Origin: Phycisphaerales bacterium
Lineage (GTDB): Bacteria > Planctomycetota > Phycisphaerae > Phycisphaerales > UBA1924
Length of the DNA: 64,000 bases
Reading direction: 5' to 3'
Assembly: GCA_026982335.1 (NCBI GenBank)
Contig: JALSHH010000016.1
Span: 18,740-82,739, forward strand
Made by a program: the position numbers and the translations under genes. Positions 37,824 to 45,598 of this stretch are shown here, in pieces. The notes beneath the pieces were generated by a model. That model did not search any database and was not told where the DNA came from. It was given only the letters and a program-made list of their open reading frames with translations. The stretch's first letter is position 1. Every line of letters starts with the position of its first letter.

Positions 37824-38360
37824 ATGATACTGACCGAACCATCTTTTTCGATTTCACGAGCCCTGATTTCACTGCTCACTGCTGCCGCGGTCACGATGCC
37901 TGCCCATGCCCGATGGTCTGAACACTCGATGACGGCACAGATCAAAAGCGCAAACGAATTCCATACTCACGGGAAGGCTTCCCCCAATGGCAACTTCTTG
38001 GCTGGCGATACACTTGGTGTGGCGCCATACTTGGCAGAATTTCCGCTATTGGCAGCATCCGCGAATGCAAATAATTTTCTGAGCAACTCTCTCACGACCA
38101 ATAAATGGTCAATGGACACTGGTATCGGTGACATTGAAATACACAACATCAGTCTAGACAATACTTTGAAAAGTATCCCATGCCCTGCGGTCCTCATCGA
38201 CAACCTTACGAACAACAGTTTGCTTCATTTTTTTAATGTGTCGGCCTTGCCCTTTGCAGTCCCGGGTAAAAACCCCATTGTTGGGTTTACAGGAACCCAT
38301 ATACCCGATTTCGTCTGTGTTTCTGCCTTTTCAGGTGTTTTTTCCAAAGGGCACCCATAG
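37824..38360 (+). CDS. Possible secreted protein of 178 residues
   Basis: The start at 37824 follows GAGAG. A signal-peptide-like segment (SISRALISLLTAAAVTMPAHA) is followed by a low-complexity hydrophilic stretch. I recognise no domain. It is more AT-rich than its neighbours. Two hairpins, the second a clear terminator, follow within 60 bases, which supports a plus-strand transcript. Confidence 0.5.
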   Translation: MILTEPSFSISRALISLLTAAAVTMPAHARWSEHSMTAQIKSANEFHTHGKASPNGNFLAGDTLGVAPYLAEFPLLAASANANNFLSNSLTTNKWSMDTGIGDIEIHNISLDNTLKSIPCPAVLIDNLTNNSLLHFFNVSALPFAVPGKNPIVGFTGTHIPDFVCVSAFSGVFSKGHP

Positions 38361-38383
38361 CCTTACACCCCTTCACCCCTCAA

Positions 38384-38409
38384 TGGTCTTGCAGCAATGC
38401 GAGACCATA
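38384..38409 (+). other. Hairpin upstream of terminator
   Basis: ATGGTCT-T-GCA pairs with TGC-G-AGACCAT around a short GCAA-type loop. It lies between the end of the 37824 ORF and the terminator at 38413, forming a tandem hairpin 3' end. Confidence 0.6.
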
Positions 38410-38412
38410 TAC

Positions 38413-38443
38413 ACCCGGCGGTCCCTCCCGCCGGGTGGTTTTT
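38413..38443 (+). terminator. Rho-independent terminator
   Basis: A 9-bp GC-rich stem (ACCCGGCGG with CCGCCGGGT, 6-base loop) is followed by GG and seven T residues. It ends plus-strand transcription from the 37824 region. Confidence 0.9.
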
Positions 38444-38484
38444 TTATTCGCTGTACCAACTTCATCGTGCATGATCGTTGAATC

Positions 38485-38527
38485 AAAAAATGGACACGCC
38501 CCACCGGTTCCCCAGCAGGGCGTGTTC
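38485..38527 (-). terminator. Terminator of the RNase P RNA gene
   Basis: On the minus strand ACACGCCC pairs with GGGCGTGT around a loop of about 16 bases, followed by CCATTTTTT. It lies just after the 3' end of rnpB. Confidence 0.85.
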
Positions 38528-38532
38528 GCAGC

Positions 38533-39027
38533 TTGATGCAGCTGATAAGCCGAGTTCTGTCCCGCGATTGGTTTCTGATCCATTCCTTTTGACGGGGACT
38601 CTGGACCAGACCTTGCCGCATGGGCGACTATTTCTCTGCCCGTACTGTTGCCAGCACGATGAGGAGCACTCGCTCCCAGCACCCTACCCGAGTCACATCG
38701 ACGGATCGTCGAACGCAGAAGACGCAAAACGCCGTCCGCTAGGACCCTGCTTGGGCTTGCACGCGGTGGGGTTTACCGTGCCCCGATTGTCACCAATCGG
38801 GCGGTGCGCTCTTACCGCACCTTTTCACCCTTACCTGTGATCGGCTGATCCGAAAATCAGTTGATCCATCGGCGGTTCGTTCTCTGTGGCACTTTCCCTC
38901 GACCCAAGCTGCACCCTTGCGGGTTTGTTGAGCCGGGTGGGCGTTACCCACCACCGTATCCTGCCGTGCTCGGACTTTCCTCCCGCCAACAGCAAACTGT
39001 CAACGAGCAGTCGCCTTGCTGCATCAA
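38533..39027 (-). ncRNA. rnpB: RNase P RNA (bacterial type A-like)
   Basis: The ribozyme that makes the 5' ends of tRNAs. Minus-strand reading gives the invariant 5' block GAGGAAAGTCCGAGC, an internal ACAGGTAAGGGTGAAAAGG-like block, and the 3' block ACAGAACTCGGCTTAT. The ends are set by helix P1: TTGATGCAGC at the 5' end (39027-39018) pairs perfectly with GCTGCATCAA at the 3' end (38542-38533). About 495 nt, longer than usual. A TATAAT lies at 39036-39031, just before the 5' end. Ends are approximate. Confidence 0.95.
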
Positions 39028-39030
39028 AGC

Positions 39031-39036
39031 ATTATA
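39031..39036 (-). promoter_or_regulatory. -10 box of rnpB
   Basis: A perfect TATAAT on the minus strand, about 4-9 bases before the predicted 5' end of the RNase P RNA. No good -35 is seen. Confidence 0.7.
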
Positions 39037-39095
39037 CGCTCAGGAATTGCCCTGGTTCGCCTGCAGAAATCCGCGTTTTCGCATAGAATACCCAT

Positions 39096-40121
39096 ATGTC
39101 CAAAGCTCGGTGCATCCTCTGGCTCGAACCTGATCAGTCAACCACCCTCCAAAGGGTGCTTGAGCGTGCCGATATCGAGTTGATTGGTGCCGGCTCGCCG
39201 GATTCGGCGCGGACTGGACAGGTCGCTTCCGATCTGGGGTGTGACCCGGTCGATGATCTCCGCCATGCCTTAGCCAGTACCGATATAGACCTGATCCTCC
39301 TCGCCTCTCCGGCCCAATTCGCCGACCAAGCACAAGATGCCGATCTTGATGGACTCAAAGCAGCCCATGCCCGCAATGTATGTATAACAACACTCGAACC
39401 GATCCCTGCAGCCGTCAATGGAATCGGTGGCACCTCGTTCGCGGAGGTTCTCCAAAACGGTACGATCAACGAGCTCGTCTATTCGTTACCGATGACGCGA
39501 TATGCACCGATGATTGATGAATTGTATGCGGTGCTCGAAACCTTCGGCCCGATCCGTTCGTGCACCGTCACCCTAGGCATCCCCCAAGTCCTTGGCTCGC
39601 TCGGTGCCCGCCTGTTTGATGCGATGGACCTTGTTCGGTCACTTGTCGGCGTGCCCAACATCATCGAGGCAGGATACATCTCGCCCTTGGCCGGGCGTGG
39701 GCTCCATCCGCTACCCGGGCAATCCCTCCGCGATCTTCATGGCGAGTTCACCATTAACCTCCGGTTTTCCGATGGGCGATGTGCTGCCCTGCTGCTGAGT
39801 GATCAGGTCGGCGCATCGATGATTCAGATAACCCTGATGAGCAACGAGGGAAGCATCATCGCCAACAACGATGGATTCAAATGGTTCAATCCGACTGGCG
39901 AAGTGATTGATTCGTACACCAATCCAAAAATCGAGGATACCGACCCTGCCGAGATCTTGCTGGCGAATCAACTCATCGAGCGCTGCACAGGCGTAGGCCC
40001 CAAACGGGTACCGACCGACTATCCATCGGTACTTTCCATGACCCACGCGACGCTGCTGAGCACCCGAACCGGACAAGGCGAATCACCTCGGGCAGTGGAG
40101 CATTTGTTGTTGTCGATGTGA
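39096..40121 (+). CDS. Gfo/Idh/MocA-like protein without the usual glycine motif
   Basis: 341 residues. The overall pattern (a Rossmann-like first half, DIDLILLASPAQFADQ, then a C-terminal alpha/beta part ending in GEVIDSYTNPKI) matches Gfo/Idh/MocA oxidoreductases. The first strand, however, reads ILWLEPDQSTTLQRVL and lacks GxGxxG, so NAD(P) binding is doubtful. TAGAAT lies six bases before the start, so the mRNA is probably leaderless. An inverted repeat follows. Confidence 0.7.
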   Translation: MSKARCILWLEPDQSTTLQRVLERADIELIGAGSPDSARTGQVASDLGCDPVDDLRHALASTDIDLILLASPAQFADQAQDADLDGLKAAHARNVCITTLEPIPAAVNGIGGTSFAEVLQNGTINELVYSLPMTRYAPMIDELYAVLETFGPIRSCTVTLGIPQVLGSLGARLFDAMDLVRSLVGVPNIIEAGYISPLAGRGLHPLPGQSLRDLHGEFTINLRFSDGRCAALLLSDQVGASMIQITLMSNEGSIIANNDGFKWFNPTGEVIDSYTNPKIEDTDPAEILLANQLIERCTGVGPKRVPTDYPSVLSMTHATLLSTRTGQGESPRAVEHLLLSM

Positions 40122-40135
40122 ATCACTTCTCTTCA

Positions 40136-40212
40136 ACGAGCCGCGACTGTGAGGGAGCAGTCTTGCCTATCTGAAATCGCCGAAGACCACTCCTTCACGG
40201 CCGCGGCTTCTT
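40136..40212. repeat. Long inverted repeat, family A copy 2
   Basis: Arms ACGAGCCGCGACTGTGAG... and its inverted copy at 40183-40212, with a loop of about 18 bases. It differs from copy 1 (19836) in a few bases. It lies between the convergent 39096 gene and tyrS, 9 bases beyond the tyrS stop. Confidence 0.85.
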
Positions 40213-40220
40213 GAAAAAAC

Positions 40221-41792
40221 TCACGCCCATTTGGTCAGGTGCCACTTTTTCTTGCCTCGACGAATCGCGATGAACTGATCGTGGAGCAAATCCGCCTGGG
40301 TGAGTTTGGTGTCGAGGGTAGTCTTTGTGCCGTTGATTGAGACGGAACCTTCGTTGAGGAACTCGCGGGCCTCGCGGTTTGATGAGGCGAGGTTGATCGC
40401 CTTGAGCAGCCCGACCATATCGACACCATCAGCCAGTTCCGCCTTGGCGTGTTCGGTGGTCGGGACACTGGCGAAGACTTCGAGCATGGTTTGTTCATCA
40501 AGCGAACCGATGTCGCCGCTGAAGAGGGCCTTGCCAGCGTTCTCGGCGTTGCGCATCGCGTCGTCGCCGTGGAGGATTCGGGTTGCTTCTTGGGCGAGTG
40601 TGCGTTGGAGTTCGCGCCTGCCGGGGTTTTCGGCGTGGGCTGCGATGAGCGATTCGATTGTTGGTTGATCGAGGAAGGTGAAGACCTTGATCCAGTTCGC
40701 GGCATCGTCATCGGAGGCGTTGAGCCAGAACTGGTAGTAGGCGTAGGGGCTGGTACGATTGGCGGTGAGCCAGACGGCCCCGGTTTCGGTCTTGCCGAAC
40801 TTCCCGCCGTCGGCTTTGGCGACGAGGGGGGCGGTGAGGCCGAAGTTCGGGCTTGATGCCCATTTCAACTCTTTAAGATGAGAGTCCCATCTACCTCGTA
40901 TTTTCTCTGGCAAACTCACCTGGTGCTCATCCCAGTAATGCATTTGTTGACCTACAACTTCGTAGGACTGTTTCATCGCCTCATCTAGTGCAAGCTTAGG
41001 TGAAACCATAGTAAATCCATTTTTCATTGACTCACGGTACCGGTCCACCAAATCTGGATCGAGGTCCAGTTTGTCAAAATTATGAACGAACAAATCAGAA
41101 AAGTCACCCATCACTTCAACTCTGACACTGATCCGTTTACGACGAATCAAATCCCCACCCGCCACAATATTCCCATACTGATCGCTCCCGCCGAGTTGGA
41201 CGGTGACGCCTTCGTGCTCGTAAAGATGAGCAAAATCGTACGCTTGCAGGATCATGTAGGAGAACTCGGTATAACTGATCCCCTGCTCGCGGTTGTTGAG
41301 CCGATCTTTGACGGATTCCTTCTGCATCATCATGTTGACGGAAAAATGCTTGCCGATATCGCGCAAGGCTTCGATGTAGGAGATTTTACTCAGCCAGTCG
41401 TTGTTGTTCTTGAGTTCGTGCTCCGGGCCTGCGATTGGGCCGAGCACGGCGTCGTAGATCGGGCGTTGGGAATCGACATTGTGCTGGACCATTTCATCGG
41501 TCATCATCATCCGCTCGGCGGACTTGCCCGAGGGGTCGCCGATGAGTCCGGTGCCGCCGCCCATGACGACGACGGGGGTATGCCCGGCCCGTTTGACATG
41601 GGCCAACAACATGATCGGGACGAGGTTGCCGATGGTCAGCGAGTCGGCGGTGGGGTCAAACCCGGCGTAGATTTTTCGCGTGCCGGACTTGAGGTGATCG
41701 CGCAGCCCTTGCTCGTCGGTGCAGTCTTTGAGGAGCCCGCGCCAGGTGAGTTCGTCGATGAGATCAATCGTGCCTGCTTTGGTATCGGTCAT
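40221..41792 (-). CDS. tyrS: Tyrosyl-tRNA synthetase with internal insertion
   Basis: Charges tRNA-Tyr. 523 residues against about 424 in E. coli. Family segments: GFDPTADSLTIGNLVP (HIGH equivalent, here TIGN), GLIGDPSGKSAER, GISYTEFSYMILQAYDF, GGSDQYGNIVAGGDLIRR, and KFGKT at 331-335 (KMSKS equivalent); a C-terminal S4 domain follows. Residues about 219-316, between DLIRR and FGLTAPLVAKADGGKFGKT, have no counterpart in the E. coli or Bacillus enzymes. The DNA for exactly this stretch (about 40845-41138) is more AT-rich with codons rare elsewhere (AGA, AGT, ATA). It reads on in frame without stops. Confidence 0.95.
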   Translation of the reverse strand: MTDTKAGTIDLIDELTWRGLLKDCTDEQGLRDHLKSGTRKIYAGFDPTADSLTIGNLVPIMLLAHVKRAGHTPVVVMGGGTGLIGDPSGKSAERMMMTDEMVQHNVDSQRPIYDAVLGPIAGPEHELKNNNDWLSKISYIEALRDIGKHFSVNMMMQKESVKDRLNNREQGISYTEFSYMILQAYDFAHLYEHEGVTVQLGGSDQYGNIVAGGDLIRRKRISVRVEVMGDFSDLFVHNFDKLDLDPDLVDRYRESMKNGFTMVSPKLALDEAMKQSYEVVGQQMHYWDEHQVSLPEKIRGRWDSHLKELKWASSPNFGLTAPLVAKADGGKFGKTETGAVWLTANRTSPYAYYQFWLNASDDDAANWIKVFTFLDQPTIESLIAAHAENPGRRELQRTLAQEATRILHGDDAMRNAENAGKALFSGDIGSLDEQTMLEVFASVPTTEHAKAELADGVDMVGLLKAINLASSNREAREFLNEGSVSINGTKTTLDTKLTQADLLHDQFIAIRRGKKKWHLTKWA

Positions 41793-41822
41793 GGTCAGAG
41801 AGGATAGGTCGATGATGCACCC

Positions 41823-41896
41823 GTAGAACGGGCTTCCAGCTCGTTTCTTGCTGATGGGGCACCTGCATGAAGAAACGGGCTGGAAGCCCGTTCTAC
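41823..41896. repeat. REP-like doublet, family B
   Basis: Two inverted copies (41823-41849 and 41870-41896) of a unit that is itself a hairpin (AACGGGCT-GGA-AGCCCGTT in the right copy, one mismatch in the left). The arrangement is that of a REP pair. It lies between the tyrS start and the end of the pseudopilin gene. Confidence 0.8.
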
Positions 41897-41903
41897 TGAA
41901 GAC

Positions 41904-42833
41904 TCATGGAAATCGTGGTTCGAGCATCCACTCAGAATGGGTCGCTTGATCAGCCCAGTGCTGCATGTCGTTGAACTCGTCCCATCCCCACTGCTCGGCG
42001 TGTCCATCGAGCATCCCGGCGATGCCCTTGCCGTTGTATCGCAGGGAGACTCGACCCGCGTTGCGTTCGGGTATCTCGGCGTATTCGTTATAGGTATCCT
42101 CCCACTGACGCCCAGCGGTCGAGTACAAATACGGCGGCTTGACAATAAACGATCCTTCCACAATCCCATACCCGGGCAAGAAGGTCGGGCTCGCGAGATC
42201 GCGGGCAGAGGCAAAAACCATCAGGTTACTGGCCCGTCGGGGTTGGTATATTTTGGAGATGTGGAAATCACCAAAAACTCGCCGACCGGTATCGCTAAAG
42301 GGGATTGGATCACCTGGCGCGCCCCCCCCGACAAAGTAAGAGTTGAGCCCGAACGATGGATAGAGGCTGATGACATAGCGCAAAGCATGATCGGCTGCAG
42401 AGTATGTGGGCGCATTCATGCCTTCTGCGAGCATGTCAATCACGCGTGAATCCTGATAGAGCGCATCGAAGTTGCCATCGAAGTAGGAAATCAGTCGCCA
42501 AGGATACCGTGAGCCGATAACTTGGCCCAGTGGTTCGCCATTGAAATCACGCGGGTCACTGTGTCGGGCGACCATCCGAGACCAGATGGCTGCGTCTGGA
42601 AATCCGATGAGGAGTTTGCCTCGATTGTCGTCGGCGTACATGGTGTAGGCGAGCATGAGTTGGCGCATGCCTGATTGCTCGCGCACCGCCTTGGCAGCCA
42701 ACCTGGCGTGCCCAAGTGCGGGCAGCAGCACCCCGATCAGGATCGAGATGATCGCAATCACGACGAGCAACTCGATGAGTGTGAATCCAAGGTGTTCAAA
42801 GCTCGATGCCCGATGCTGTTTGTCCTGCTTCAT
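41904..42833 (-). CDS. Pseudopilin-like protein with N-terminal methylation domain
   Basis: 309 residues. A prepilin leader (MKQDKQHRASSFEHLG) precedes the cleavage site before Phe17 and the hydrophobic helix FTLIELLVVIAIISILIGVLLPAL, with the conserved Glu at mature position 5. A long C-terminal domain follows, with aromatic and Gly-rich parts and a DGHAEQWGWDEFNDM segment, typical of the large planctomycete pseudopilin family. Such proteins may sit in type II secretion-like systems. No secretion genes are nearby. Confidence 0.9.
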   Translation of the reverse strand: MKQDKQHRASSFEHLGFTLIELLVVIAIISILIGVLLPALGHARLAAKAVREQSGMRQLMLAYTMYADDNRGKLLIGFPDAAIWSRMVARHSDPRDFNGEPLGQVIGSRYPWRLISYFDGNFDALYQDSRVIDMLAEGMNAPTYSAADHALRYVISLYPSFGLNSYFVGGGAPGDPIPFSDTGRRVFGDFHISKIYQPRRASNLMVFASARDLASPTFLPGYGIVEGSFIVKPPYLYSTAGRQWEDTYNEYAEIPERNAGRVSLRYNGKGIAGMLDGHAEQWGWDEFNDMQHWADQATHSEWMLEPRFP

Positions 42834-43038
42834 GGCTCACCAGCCTTTCTTTTCTCAAGCACTCCATTTTCTGTCTAATTTTCTGCCTAATTGAGACTCA
42901 TTATCAGCCACTTCCTGATATTCTTCGCTAAATGCGACCTACTCTCAACTATAGGCCTATGCTTTGCTGTAATACAGGCCATATTCCTGAGCGGCAGAAA
43001 GATGAAAAAATTGTCCCCTGAGTCAGAAGGAGAGCACC

Positions 43039-44073
43039 ATGGACTTCAACATGACCACACCACTCCTGCTTGCAGGGTCGATCATCGGGACCAACAACCT
43101 CTGCGCACAAGTCATCGAAATCGAATACAACACTCCCACACTTGATCGGTGGAACTATCCGTTCAATGGCTCACCCGGTTCACGGCTCTCCGCATCGACC
43201 TTTGGTGTCGTCGAAATTCCCGGTTTCGATGACCACGATGCGCAGCTTGTGATTGGGTTCGAGACACTCGGGGACATCCCCGCCGGGCTCGACCCATCCC
43301 AATACCGCGTACTCTCGGCGACACTGACCATCACCAATACCAATGGCGACATCTTCCGGTATGACCCAACCTATGACACGCACGACACTTATCTATTCCT
43401 CGATGATTCGCTCGATCCTGACCCAGGGCGTCCGATTCATCTCTGGGCGATGGGGTATCGCAATGGGTATGACCAAACGACTTGGGGCGAGTTCACCGCC
43501 TTTGGTGGGACGCCAAGCGTTGAGCCAGTGCAGGAATCTCGGCATGCATTCGCGGCCTACTTCCCCGTTGATCAGACACCTGTGGATATCTCCAACAACA
43601 TCAAGTTTGAGTTTGATCCGACCCCGATTGCCATTGGGCAAACGGACATGGTTGTCCCTGGCGATCTCGTCCCCGCCGACACGACCTTTACCTTCGAGAT
43701 GGGATTGTGCGATCCGTTTGTGCGTGCGTATCTGGCAGAAGGATTATCACTCGGTGAAATGCGTTTGACGGTGAGTTCTCTTCAGATCGCTGACGGAGGC
43801 ACCGGCGGGGGCACCGGCGAGATCACCTACCCGTTCTGGTATACCCGCGAGAACCCGATCGCCCAAATCTTTGGCTATACCCCCACGCTGCACCTGCGGG
43901 TACGAATCGGATCGGCGGGCGATTACAACAGCGATGGCTCGATGAATTTCTTTGATGTTTCCGCATTCCTTTCCGATCTGGGCAATGGAAATTTCGATGC
44001 AGATCTCAACGGGGATTGCTCGCTCAACTTCTTCGATATTTCCGAGTTTCTCTCGATATTCTCAGCAGGCTAA
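43039..44073 (+). CDS. Secreted protein with dockerin-like calcium repeats
   Basis: 344 residues. A weak signal peptide (LLLAGSIIGTNNLCA) starts at ATG 43039, after AAGGAG. The body is mostly beta (no domain recognised). The last 45 residues hold two calcium-loop repeats, DYNSDGSMNFFDVSAFL and DLNGDCSLNFFDISEFL, the type found at the C-termini of many planctomycete surface proteins. Probably a surface anchoring or cohesin-like interaction module. It precedes the PEP-CTERM-type gene by 52 bases, perhaps in one operon. Confidence 0.88.
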   Translation: MDFNMTTPLLLAGSIIGTNNLCAQVIEIEYNTPTLDRWNYPFNGSPGSRLSASTFGVVEIPGFDDHDAQLVIGFETLGDIPAGLDPSQYRVLSATLTITNTNGDIFRYDPTYDTHDTYLFLDDSLDPDPGRPIHLWAMGYRNGYDQTTWGEFTAFGGTPSVEPVQESRHAFAAYFPVDQTPVDISNNIKFEFDPTPIAIGQTDMVVPGDLVPADTTFTFEMGLCDPFVRAYLAEGLSLGEMRLTVSSLQIADGGTGGGTGEITYPFWYTRENPIAQIFGYTPTLHLRVRIGSAGDYNSDGSMNFFDVSAFLSDLGNGNFDADLNGDCSLNFFDISEFLSIFSAG

Positions 44074-44125
44074 TACACATACCCCCCGCTTCGTTTGAGT
44101 GGGAACAACACGATAGGAGAACACG

Positions 44126-44791
44126 ATGAACACCCTCTTCCTCATGCCGATCGCAATCGCAACTTCTGTTTCATTGGCAGGTGTCGTCACCCCATTCACG
44201 GAAACCTTTGAAACTGGCACCAACAACTGGCTGATGGGCACATTCGATGCGCCAATCTACCACACAATAGGCGCATTGGATGGCAGCGCTTATATTTCAT
44301 CGAACGCTGACCTCAACAGCGCAGGCCCGTTCGGGCTCAGCGTGTTTCGAGGCGAAGATCACTTCAATGCTTCAGCCGATGCGTTTGTCGGCAACTACCT
44401 CACCAGCGGAATCAACCGGATCACCTTTGATTTCCGCCACGATGCTGGGATTGACCTCAATGTTGCCCTGCGTGTTTCCGGATCAAACAATTTCCCCGGA
44501 TTTGGCGTCGAACTCCCCGAGCTTGTCGGATCTGGACAATGGGTAACACTTTCATTTGATTTGGATTTCTTCAACCCATTGCTGACCCTCGAAGGGCCTC
44601 CCACGCCAGACTTTTATAACTCAGTGATGGAGGCTGTGGGCAATCTTCAGGTGTCAGTTGAGCGTCCTGACGGGCTCGATACGCCTTTGGTTGTCGGATT
44701 TGATCTCGATAATGTCTCGATCATCCCGGCCCCTTCGTCGTTAACCCTGCTCTCGATCGGTGGGTTGTTGGGTATTCGCCGAAGACGATAA
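44126..44791 (+). CDS. Surface protein with PEP-CTERM-type tail
   Basis: 221 residues. Signal peptide at the start (LFLMPIAIATSVSLAG), a beta-rich middle, then IPAPSSLTLLSIGGLLGIRRRR: a Pro-Ala-Pro version of the PEP motif, a hydrophobic helix and a basic end, the sorting signal processed by exosortases. No exosortase gene is in the window. ATG follows AGGAG. Confidence 0.85.
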   Translation: MNTLFLMPIAIATSVSLAGVVTPFTETFETGTNNWLMGTFDAPIYHTIGALDGSAYISSNADLNSAGPFGLSVFRGEDHFNASADAFVGNYLTSGINRITFDFRHDAGIDLNVALRVSGSNNFPGFGVELPELVGSGQWVTLSFDLDFFNPLLTLEGPPTPDFYNSVMEAVGNLQVSVERPDGLDTPLVVGFDLDNVSIIPAPSSLTLLSIGGLLGIRRRR

Positions 44792-44875
44792 CGGTTTTCT
44801 CTCTTCTTTCCACTCTTATCCCTCTTTGCACACGACCTGGCTGCCCTCCAGCGCCGGGTCGGGTGCCGCTTGGGT

Positions 44876-45598
44876 TCATCCAAGGCGAGTACGAGCGACT
44901 CGAATCGCTTCGGGGTTTCGATCACAGCCGTAATATTGCCGATTGAGTTGCTTGGCCGCAATGAGCGTCGTTCCTGACCCACAGCATGGGTCGTAAACCA
45001 CCCCATCGACCGGGCAACATGCCCCAATCAAGAGCTTGAGCAAAGCCAAAGGCTTTTGTGTCGGATATCCAACCCGTTCGTCCGCCATGTTGTTGAGGGT
45101 GGGAACATCAAGCACATCGGTGGCCTTCTTGAGTTGCCCCTTCATCCGATTGCTCGTCGCGGGCACCATCGGAGGCTCGAAGAAATACCGATCGGGATCA
45201 ATACAGTAGAACAAAATATCATCATGCTTGCGTGCAAATCTTCGAGGTGATGAGCCTCCGAGTCCGTATCGCCAGATGAGGTGGTTGACGAATCGGTCCT
45301 CGCCGAGGAGTTCATCGAGCAACACACGAACGCGGTGCGATGTCCGCCAATCGACATGGATCAGGATTGAACCGGTCTGCTTGATCTTGGGAATGGTGGC
45401 CGCGATGCGCTCGGCGAACCATGCGACCCAATCATCGGTTGTCGCCCACGAATCCTGATACGACCCGGCATCCCCAGCCTGCGTCTTACCGGTATTGAAA
45501 GGAGGATCGACATACAAAAGATCGATCGAGATGTCGCTCAGGTGGTGCACATGACCGATCCAGTCTTGTTGCTTGACTTGTTCATCGAACGGATTCAC
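44876..45598 (-). CDS. DNA methyltransferase (N6-adenine or N4-cytosine type)
   Basis: 240 residues. The catalytic motif DPPFNTG (31-37) precedes the SAM motif DPCCGSGTTLIAAKQL (about 206-221), the order of the beta group of amino-methyltransferases. YFFEPPMVPATSNRMKG lies between. No restriction enzyme gene is near, so it is a solitary methylase. The start overlaps the ugd stop by four bases, an unusual coupling with a sugar-nucleotide gene. Confidence 0.9.
   Translation of the reverse strand: MNPFDEQVKQQDWIGHVHHLSDISIDLLYVDPPFNTGKTQAGDAGSYQDSWATTDDWVAWFAERIAATIPKIKQTGSILIHVDWRTSHRVRVLLDELLGEDRFVNHLIWRYGLGGSSPRRFARKHDDILFYCIDPDRYFFEPPMVPATSNRMKGQLKKATDVLDVPTLNNMADERVGYPTQKPLALLKLLIGACCPVDGVVYDPCCGSGTTLIAAKQLNRQYYGCDRNPEAIRVARTRLG

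Noticed and set aside
38533..39027. Coding frames in the RNase P RNA region
   Set aside because: The invariant RNase P blocks and the P1 pairing show the region is an RNA gene.
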